NCBI GenBank assembly: GCA_002327845.1
Contig: DCUP01000010.1
Location: 1 to 6,199 of the forward strand
Direction: 5' to 3'
DNA: 6,199 bases
From: Patescibacteria group bacterium UBA2211
Lineage (GTDB): Bacteria > Patescibacteriota > Minisyncoccia > Minisyncoccales > Minisyncoccaceae
This document shows, piece by piece, positions 1 to 6,199 of the stretch; within the stretch, counting starts at the first letter, position 1; each line of letters starts with the position of its first letter. Position numbers and translations under genes: made by a program. The notes beneath the pieces were generated by a model. The model was not told the origin of the DNA. It ran no database searches and was given only the letters and a program-made list of their open reading frames with translations.

Positions 1-42
1 TATATTAAATAAAAAAATAAAACAAGAACTAAAGTTCTTGTT
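1..42 (-). terminator. Rho-independent terminator at the end of the rpoB-rpoC-ftsK block
   Basis: On the minus strand the arms AACAAGAAC (42-34) and GTTCTTGTT (29-21) pair perfectly over 9 bp around a TTTA loop. A T-rich tail, TTATTTTTTTATTT, follows at 20-7. The stem has only three G-C pairs, so it is weak by E. coli standards but plausible in an AT-rich genome. The 5' arm encodes the last ftsK codons, and the TAG stop (31-29) spans the loop and the first base of the 3' arm. Read on the plus strand the same hairpin lacks a T tail, so it should work only for leftward transcription. Confidence 0.72.
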
Positions 43-2269
43 CATTGCTAATATTATTAGGAGACTCGTCAGAAACATAAACATCTCTTGGTTTAGCTCC
101 TTCTTGTGGTCCGACTATCCCCCGCTCTTCTAAAATATCCATTAATCTTGCCGCCCTAGCATATCCAACTCCCAATCTTCTTTGCAATAAAGAAGTAGAA
201 GCTTTGCGAGCTTGAATAACTGTTCTTTTTGCTTCTTCATACATTGGATCTTCTTTTGAATAAAATGAATCCATTTGAGCTTCTGGAGTTTCGGCTATTC
301 TGGTTAATTCCCCCATTAAAGAATTTTCTTCTTTTTCAACCTCTGTTTCAATAAATCCTGGTTCTTCTTGGTCTTCTGTTTTTTCTTTAACTTCTACATT
401 AGAATCTGTTATCCAACTAACAACTTTTTTAATTTCTAATTCAGAGATGTATGGACTTTGAACTCTTTTCGGTTTTGAATATTCTTTAGATAATAATAAC
501 ATATCCCCTCTTCCTAAAAGTTTTTCTGCTCCAGAAGCATCAAGAATAGTTCTTGAATCAATCAAAGAACCAACCTTTAAAGCAATTCTTGAAGTAATAT
601 TGGCCTTAATTAAACCAGTAATAACTTCAACTGACGGTCTCTGGGTAGCTAAAATTAAATGTATTCCGGTAGCACGAGACATTTGTGCCAGTCTTACAAC
701 GTATGATTCTATTTCTTTTCCCTTAACACTCATCAAATCAGCCAATTCATCAATAATCAAAACAATGTAAGGAAGCTTAGGTTCTCCCTTCCTTTCTTGC
801 TTCTCATTATATGAACCGATATCTCTACTTTTTCCTCCAGCCAAAACAGTAAATCTTCTTTCCATTTCACCGACTAGCCATTTCAAAGCAACCAATGTTT
901 GAGTGGCATCATAAATAACGGGACACAATAAATGTTCTAGGTTGGCATAAACTGGAAATTCTACTCTCTTCGGATCAACTAAAACCAATTTCATTTCCTC
1001 GGGACTATTTCGATATAGTAAACTTAAAATAATAGAATTCAAACAAATGGTTTTACCAGAACCAGTAGTTCCTCCAACTAATAAGTGAGGCATTTCCGCT
1101 AAATCAGCAAACGATGGACCACCCTTTACATCCTTTCCTAAAGCCATTAAAAGGGGTGCTGCAGAAGCCTTGAATTCATCTGTGTCTAATATTTCACGCA
1201 AGCCCACAATTGCTCTTTTCTTGTTTCCTATTTCAATTCCAACTAAAGATCTTCCTGGAATAGGAGCCTCGATACGAATTGTCGGACTAGCCAAAGCTAA
1301 AGCTAAATCATTCTGCAAAGTTGTAATCTTAGAAAGCTTAATTCCTTCTGCTGGCTTTAATGTATATTGCGTAACGGTTGGTCCGATATTAATTTCCGAC
1401 ATCTCAACAGGAATACCAAATGTCTGCAAGGTTCTTTTAATTACTGATGAGTTATAAGTAATGTCCCCTCCTTCAGGAGCACCTCCCTTTTTAGATAACA
1501 AATCAAGTGGAGGATATTTGTATTCCTTATTCTCCTGTTTTTTTTGTTCAAATGTTTTCAAATTCTTTTCTTCTTTCTTTTCAACTGGCAGCTTAATTTC
1601 TTCTGGTTTTTTTTGAATAATTTTCTCTAAAATAACTGGTAGTTTTTTGTCTTTCTTAATTTCAACCTTAACTTCTTCATCTTCATCTTCTTCGTATTCT
1701 TCAATTGCCCTTCTGAAAGGTTGAATAATGATCCATAAAGAAACGATTAAAGCAATAACAAATAAAGCAAAGGTAACAATATAATCAAAACCTTTTAATA
1801 ATGGCCATGAAATCGCATATCCAATCCAGCCTCCAGCTCCAGTGTAATCCCAAACAAATTCATTAACTATCTCTGCATTATTTTTAAATTCTAATAAAGC
1901 AAAAATTCCGCTCAAACTTAAAATAAGTAGAACGGTTGAAACTATCAAAGAATTTTTATTCTCCCTAAAAGATTCGTCACCTTTCAATAAAACAATTCCA
2001 AAAATAACAGAAATAATTGGAATAATGTAAATTACATTTCCAATTAAAATATCAAAAATATTTTTTAAAGAATTCCCAATGGCCCCAGCCTTTCCCGAAA
2101 AAGAAAATAAAAAGATAACGGCGAGGAGAAATGATAAGGATGAAAATAAATATCTTTTTGTTTTATCGGGTAAAGAAAAATGAAATCTCGGTTCGGTTTC
2201 TCTTTTTTCTTCAAATCTTTTTTTAGAATTATTTGTGTTCTTTCGAGTGTTTCCCTTTTTCTTTTTCAT
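29..2269 (-). CDS. ftsK: FtsK/SpoIIIE-family membrane DNA translocase (complete)
   Basis: This is a 746-residue ATP-driven double-stranded DNA pump. In this family it acts as a hexamer at the division septum, clears the chromosome from the closing septum and, in many bacteria, activates XerC/XerD dimer resolution. The N-terminus is basic and cytoplasmic (1-39). Four membrane helices are visible at about 40-58, 73-95, 107-128 and 160-183. An acidic stretch (189-200) and a Lys/Glu-rich linker run to about 252. The motor follows: alpha domain at about 252-385; RecA-like beta domain with Walker A GTTGSGKT at 400-407, the family motif LVDPKRVEF at 430-438, Walker B VLIIDE at 503-508 and ATQRPSVEVITG at 541-552. 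After an acidic spacer, a winged-helix gamma domain (about 671-733, with SLLQRRLGVGYARAARL at 693-709) should read oriented DNA motifs. The length fits compact FtsK/SpoIIIE proteins, not the much longer E. coli form. It starts 18 bases after rpoC in the same frame; no Shine-Dalgarno sequence lies in the usual window. The stop is TAG inside a terminator hairpin. FtsK versus a SpoIIIE-like paralogue cannot be settled by sequence alone. Confidence 0.97.
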   Translation of the reverse strand: MKKKKGNTRKNTNNSKKRFEEKRETEPRFHFSLPDKTKRYLFSSLSFLLAVIFLFSFSGKAGAIGNSLKNIFDILIGNVIYIIPIISVIFGIVLLKGDESFRENKNSLIVSTVLLILSLSGIFALLEFKNNAEIVNEFVWDYTGAGGWIGYAISWPLLKGFDYIVTFALFVIALIVSLWIIIQPFRRAIEEYEEDEDEEVKVEIKKDKKLPVILEKIIQKKPEEIKLPVEKKEEKNLKTFEQKKQENKEYKYPPLDLLSKKGGAPEGGDITYNSSVIKRTLQTFGIPVEMSEINIGPTVTQYTLKPAEGIKLSKITTLQNDLALALASPTIRIEAPIPGRSLVGIEIGNKKRAIVGLREILDTDEFKASAAPLLMALGKDVKGGPSFADLAEMPHLLVGGTTGSGKTICLNSIILSLLYRNSPEEMKLVLVDPKRVEFPVYANLEHLLCPVIYDATQTLVALKWLVGEMERRFTVLAGGKSRDIGSYNEKQERKGEPKLPYIVLIIDELADLMSVKGKEIESYVVRLAQMSRATGIHLILATQRPSVEVITGLIKANITSRIALKVGSLIDSRTILDASGAEKLLGRGDMLLLSKEYSKPKRVQSPYISELEIKKVVSWITDSNVEVKEKTEDQEEPGFIETEVEKEENSLMGELTRIAETPEAQMDSFYSKEDPMYEEAKRTVIQARKASTSLLQRRLGVGYARAARLMDILEERGIVGPQEGAKPRDVYVSDESPNNISNEQEL

Positions 2270-2287
2270 GGTATGAGAAAAGTATTA

Positions 2288-5200
2288 TTACTTATCCTCT
2301 TTATTATACCTTAAACCGGTTCCAATTGGAACAAGCTTACCAATGATGACGTTTTCTTTTAGTCCTTTTAATTTATCTTCTTCTCCTCTTAACGATGCTT
2401 CAATCAAAACTCTTGAAGTTTCTTGGAAAGAAGCCGCTGATAAGAAACTGTCTGTGTTCAATGCAACTTTTGAAATTCCCAAAAGCAAATCATCTGCCTT
2501 GATTGGGTTCTTTCCTTCTTTTTCTAAGATTTCATTTTCTTCAAGCATTCTTGCTTTAGAAATAATTTCATCTGAGCTAAAACGACTATCTCCAGAATCT
2601 TTTATTTTTACTCTTGAGAACATTTGTCTCACGATTAATTCAACGTGCTTATCGTTAATTGATACACCTTGAGAAACATATACTTTCTGAATCTCTTTAA
2701 TAATATAATCTTGAACAACTTTGACTCCAAGAAGTTTTAATAATTTCTTTAAATCAAGAGAACCGGCGCATATTGCATCTCCTTTCTTAACCTCGTCTCC
2801 GACTTTTACTAATATTTCAATATTAGAAGAAATTCTGTATTCCATTTCTTCCTCCTCTTTTTTCTTTTCATCCTTTAAAACCATAACCTTAATAATTCCT
2901 TTTTTGTCGTCAATCTCGGTAACCTTTCCATCTTTAATTATCATTTCAGCTTCTCCCTTAGGAGGTCTCTTTTCAAACACTTCTTCAATTCTTGGTAAAC
3001 CACGAGTAATATCTGCTTCACCGGCCACACCTCCAGTATGGAAAGTTCTCATTGTTAATTGAGTTCCCGGTTCACCAATAGCTTGAGCAGCAACTACTCC
3101 CACTGCCTCACCCATCTTAATTAATCCTTTCCATCCCAAATCAAGTCCGTAACATTTCTGACAAATTCCACGAATACATTTACAAGATAAGGGAGATCTA
3201 ACTTTTAATCCTTCAATATTTTTCATTTCTTTAATCTTTTGAGCAGTTTTCAAATCAATTGCTTGTCCAGATTTAAGAATAACTTCTTTAGTTTCAGGAT
3301 CTTCTATTTTTTCTAAAGAAATTCTGCCAAATATCTTGTGAATAAAATCTTGGTTGATTTCGTTGGCATCTTTTTTGTAAACTGTTATTCCCTCTTTATC
3401 TCCACAATCTTCTTCATTAATAATAACATCGTGAGCAACATCAACAAGTCTTCTAGTTAAATATCCTGAAGTTGAAGTTCGGAGTGCAGTATCAGCTGTA
3501 CCTTTTCTGGCACCATGAGTAGAAATAAAATACTCTAAAACATCGAAACCTTCTTTGAAAGAATTCTTAATCGCTAACTCAATAATCTTTCCAGCTGGAT
3601 TAGCAACCAAACCTTTCATACCAGCCATCTGTACTGGCTGAGACCAAGAACCTCTAGAACCAGAATCAACGATGTTGAAGACTGGACTACTTGAAGAAAT
3701 AGCTTTAGGAACTAATTTTTCAATTTCGTTCTTTACCTTCTTCCAAATTTCAATAACTTGACTAGATTTCTCGTCACGAGACAACAAACCTTTTTCGTAA
3801 TACTTTTCAACTTCTTTAATTTTCTTTTCTGCCTCGGCAATTAAAGCTGGTTTTTCAGTCGGAACCGTTAAGTCATCCATTCCCCAAGTAATACCAGATC
3901 TAGTAGCAAACTTAAATCCTAATGCTTTAATTTTATCCAAAGTCTTAACTGCATCGTTGCCATAGATATCAATAATCTTATTAATCATTTTTTTAACATT
4001 CTTTGAATCCATCATATCGTTCTGGTATTCAAAACCTTCTGGTAAAACATCGTTAAAAATAATTCTGCCAACACTAGTTTCAACAAAATTTTCATCCATT
4101 CTAACCTTAACTTGAGCTCTCAAATCAATCATTTTTAAATTGTAAGCAATTAAAGCATCTTCTTTCGAACTAAAGAACTTACCCTCACCTGAAAGCCCAG
4201 GAACAATTTTAGTTAAATAATAACAACCCAAAATCATATCCTTAGTAGGAATCATGATTGGATCTCCTGTTGATGGCTTTAGTAAGTTAACACTAGAAAG
4301 CATTCTTTCTTTTGCTTCCTGTTGAGCTTCATCAGATAAAGGAACGTGAATAGCCATTTGATCTCCATCAAAGTCGGCATTGAAAGCTGTACAAACTAAA
4401 GGATGCAATCTGATTGCTTCTCCTTCAATTAATATTGGATGAAAAGCCTGAACACCAAGCCTATGTAAAGTTGGAGCTCTGTTTAACAAAACTAGCTTTT
4501 CTTTTACTACTTCTTCCAAAGATGCCCATACTTCTTCGGTTTCTTCTTCAATTAATCTTGAGGCTCCTCTGACGTTAAAAGCTAATTCTTTTTCTAATAT
4601 TTTCTTAATCACAAAAGGCTTAAACAATTCTAGCGCCATTTTCTTTGGAACACCGCACTGATCAAGATTTAAATTAGCACCAATAACAATTACGCTTCTA
4701 CCAGAATAATCAACTCTTTTTCCTAATAAGTTCTGTCTAAATCTTCCCTGCTTTCCTTGCAACATATCAGCCAAACTCTTCAACAATCTTCTGCCTCCAG
4801 TTGAGGCCTGGGTTGTAGTACTCTTACGCATCTTGTTATCAATCAAAGCGTCGACTGCTTCCTGAAGCATTCTTTTTTCATTTCTAACGATAACATCGGG
4901 AGCATTAATCTCTAATAAATATTTTAGTCTGTTGTTTCTATTAATAACTCTTCTGTATAAATCATTTAAATCAGAAGAAGCATATCTTCCTCCATCTAAT
5001 TGTACCATTGGTCTTAAATCGGGAGGTAAAACTGGAAGAATATCAATAAACATCCACTCAGGCCTTACTCCGGCATGCTTCATATCCTTAAACATTTTTA
5101 ATCTTCTAAGGATAATTTTCTTTTCTTCGGTTGATTTCTTTTCTTCAATTAGTTGTTTAACGTTTTCAATTGATTTATCAATATCAACTTTCATGAAAAG

Positions 5201-5872
5201 TTCTTTCAATGTTTCCGCTCCTGTTCCTGCCTCAAATATTTCACCATATTTTAAAGACAATCTGTGATAATCAAGTTCAGTTAAAACCTCTAAAGTTTTA
5301 ATTGACATTACTTCCTGCTTAGCCTTGTCTTTAGCTTTCTTTAATTCTTCTAAAGCTAAAATTTGCTGCTTTTCATTTTCTGTATTCTTCTTTATCTCTT
5401 TACTTTTTACCTTGAATTCATCTTCAATTTCAGCCAAAACTCCTTCTTTCAAATTTTCATCAACTTTGGTAATAACGTAAGAAACAAAGTAAACAACTTC
5501 TTCAACTTTGTGAAGTGGAATACCTAAAACCATTCCTATTCTTGAAGGAACTCCTTTCAAAAACCAAATATGTGATACGGGAGTAGCCAATTTAATATGA
5601 CCCATCCTTTCTCTTCTCACTGCTGACTTAGTAACCTCGACTCCGCATCTATCACAAATAATTCCCTTATACCTCACTCTTTTGTATTTTCCACAATAAC
5701 ATTCGTAGTCTTTAGTCGGTCCAAAAATCTTCTCGCAGAACAAACCATCTTTTTCTGGTTTTAAAGTCCGATAATTGATTGTTTCATGTTTTTTGACTTC
5801 ACCGTAGGACCAACTTCTAATTTCTTCCGGGGAGGCCAAACGAATCTTTAAATGCGAATATTTTTGACTCAT
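2288..5872 (-). CDS. rpoC: DNA-directed RNA polymerase beta' subunit (complete)
   Basis: This is the largest subunit of RNA polymerase; it carries the catalytic magnesium site, bridge helix and trigger loop. It has 1194 residues from ATG 5872; a GTG at 5881 would add three. Domains in order, numbered from the ATG: N-terminal zinc ribbon with C58, C60, C73 and C76; a Lys/Glu-rich insertion at about 140-200; clamp helices that bind sigma at about 280-350; switch 2/rudder region at about 345-395; catalytic NADFDGD at 498-504 with the three aspartates D500, D502 and D504; helices at the secondary-channel rim at about 672-720; F-loop region near 735-757; bridge helix at about 780-816; second zinc site C823, C897, C904, C907; trigger loop from about 921 with M941, R942 and H945 (the equivalents of E. 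coli M932, R933, H936); then the C-terminal sandwich-barrel hybrid region and the conserved end GKLVPIGTG. The trigger loop is uninterrupted, so the proteobacterial SI3 insert is absent. The length fits bacteria outside Proteobacteria. The gene ends in two consecutive TAA codons (2290-2285). Confidence 0.99.
   Translation of the reverse strand: [1194 protein letters not shown]
2303..2308 (-). promoter_or_regulatory. Possible -10 box of an internal ftsK promoter
   Basis: The minus strand has an exact TATAAT at 2308-2303, formed by the Tyr-Asn codons near the end of rpoC. Transcription would start around 2296 and give a leader of about 25-30 bases before the ftsK ATG. The best -35 candidate at 17-base spacing, TTCCAA (2331-2326), matches only three of six consensus positions, and there is no TG extended -10. 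In AT-rich DNA such a hexamer often arises by chance, so this is a weak call. Confidence 0.2.
2319..2332. repeat. 14-bp perfect palindrome inside the 3' end of rpoC
   Basis: GTTCCAATTGGAAC is its own reverse complement, with no loop. It encodes part of the conserved LVPIGTG segment of RpoC, so coding constraint alone may have produced it. It lies 10 bases upstream of a TATAAT on the minus strand, where a -35 box or operator for ftsK would sit. It is real as a sequence, but any function is unproven. Confidence 0.3.
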
Positions 5873-5881
5873 TTCATTCAC

Positions 5882-5890
5882 TCACCCTTC
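5882..5890 (-). promoter_or_regulatory. Probable ribosome binding site of rpoC
   Basis: On the minus strand the short rpoB-rpoC gap reads GAAGGGTGAG just after the rpoB stop. GGTGA (5886-5882) can pair with the 3' end of 16S rRNA and lies 9 bases before ATG 5872. GAAGG (5890-5886) lies 13 bases before that ATG but only 4 before the alternative GTG at 5881. The spacing therefore favours the ATG as the rpoC start. The match is modest and the choice is an inference. Confidence 0.5.
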
Positions 5891-6199
5891 TTAAGATTGG
5901 AAGCCATATTTAGTAATATAGTCTTCAACGTCATCGTCAATTAAACTTCTATTTACTTCGTTCGCACCTGTTTCTCTGTCGATTAATTCAACATAGATAC
6001 CAAGTGAACGTAATTCTCTTGTCAAAACTCTAAATGATTCTGGTAAAGACGGTTCTGGAATGGGTTGTCCATCAACAATCGCTCTGAACACTTTGTTTCT
6101 ACCGACAATATCATCGGATTTGACCGTTAACATTTCTTGTAAGGTATAAGCAGCACCATAGGCTTCTAATGCCCAAACTTCCATTTCACCGAAACGTTG
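5891..6199 (-). CDS. rpoB: RNA polymerase beta subunit, C-terminal fragment (5' end outside the window)
   Basis: This is the last 102 codons of the beta subunit of DNA-dependent RNA polymerase, which forms the catalytic core together with beta'. The visible part starts at QRFGE, in frame with the methionine at 6184, so that methionine is internal and the gene continues beyond the right edge. Residues 2-30 of the fragment (RFGEMEVWALEAYGAAYTLQ onward to TVKSDD) are the hallmark C-terminal beta segment, which packs against beta' as part of the clamp base. Residues 50-72 (PEPSLPESF, then the RELRSLGI segment) match the usual end of RpoB. About 30 further residues, mostly acidic and ending KYGFQS, extend past the point where E. 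coli RpoB stops. The stop is TAA at 5893-5891. rpoC follows 18 bases later in the same reading frame, so co-transcription and possibly translational coupling are expected. Identification is certain; only the N-terminal part is missing. Confidence 0.98.
   Translation of the reverse strand, partial: QRFGEMEVWALEAYGAAYTLQEMLTVKSDDIVGRNKVFRAIVDGQPIPEPSLPESFRVLTRELRSLGIYVELIDRETGANEVNRSLIDDDVEDYITKYGFQS

Noticed and set aside
1170..1457. Open frame of 95 codons on the plus strand
   Set aside because: It lies fully opposite the conserved FtsK alpha/beta-domain coding region and its translation resembles no family I know. It is an antisense shadow.
1675..1696. Short TCTTCA-like tandem pattern
   Set aside because: It simply encodes the acidic Glu/Asp cluster after the fourth membrane helix of FtsK and is too short and imperfect to be a separate repeat.
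2343..3062. Two plus-strand open frames of 109 and 113 codons (2343-2672 and 2721-3062)
   Set aside because: Both are antisense to the conserved C-terminal part of rpoC, Ser/Phe-rich as expected from the complement of Lys/Glu-rich coding, and without a recognisable domain.
4932..5267. Plus-strand open frame of 111 codons
   Set aside because: It is antisense to the RpoC clamp region; its low-complexity Ser/Phe/Ile composition is typical of a shadow frame.
5870..5881. GTG at 5881 as the rpoC start
   Set aside because: It is possible, but the purine-rich site is too close (about 4 bases), while the ATG at 5872 is better spaced. Kept only as an alternative adding three residues.
5891..6184. A separate 97-residue gene starting at ATG 6184
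   Set aside because: The five codons before it (QRFGE) continue the conserved RpoB sequence, so the methionine is internal to a gene cut by the window edge.
29..6199. Alternative genetic code with UGA read as glycine, as in Gracilibacteria
   Set aside because: No in-frame TGA occurs inside any of the three conserved genes, and their glycines fall on normal codons.
1..6199. tRNA, rRNA, CRISPR array, insertion sequence or hidden accessory system
   Set aside because: Almost every base lies in three conserved genes. I saw no cloverleaf, spaced repeats, transposase motifs or terminal inverted repeats.

Overview
The window holds three housekeeping genes, all on the minus strand and in the order rpoB (3' end only, cut by the right edge), rpoC (complete) and ftsK (complete). 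They form one compact block read from right to left: the beta subunit tail (6199-5891), the beta' subunit of RNA polymerase (5872-2288) and a four-helix membrane DNA translocase of the FtsK/SpoIIIE family (2269-29). The block ends at a hairpin plus U-rich tail at 42-1 that looks like an intrinsic terminator. There is no gene-free stretch of 300 bases. The two intergenic gaps are 18 bases each.

The DNA is AT-rich and its proteins are rich in Lys, Glu and Ile. The RpoC sequence (short trigger loop without the proteobacterial insert, a Gly-Ser-Trp segment before the F-loop, a Lys/Glu-rich insertion in the N-terminal clamp region) resembles what I remember of Candidate Phyla Radiation bacteria (Patescibacteria, probably a Parcubacteria-type lineage). 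That placement rests on memory of family sequences, not on a search. All three genes read through conserved domains without in-frame TGA, so the standard bacterial code fits, and a Gracilibacteria-type UGA=Gly code is neither needed nor supported.

rpoB and rpoC encode the two large catalytic subunits of one enzyme and are adjacent in almost all bacteria. The less expected partner is ftsK. In many bacteria rpoC is followed by the str ribosomal genes, but here the chromosome-segregation/division motor follows after 18 bases, with no obvious terminator and no good ribosome binding site in between. FtsK is therefore probably made from the RNA polymerase transcript, perhaps with help from a weak internal promoter in the last codons of rpoC.

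I found no mobile element, CRISPR array, tRNA, rRNA or clear novel system. The points worth a second look are the rpoBC-ftsK linkage, the shared reading frame of all three genes with equal 18-base spacers and doubled stops, substitutions in nearly invariant active-site elements of RpoC, the RpoC clamp insertion, the terminator that contains the ftsK stop codon, and two A8 runs in the FtsK linker.
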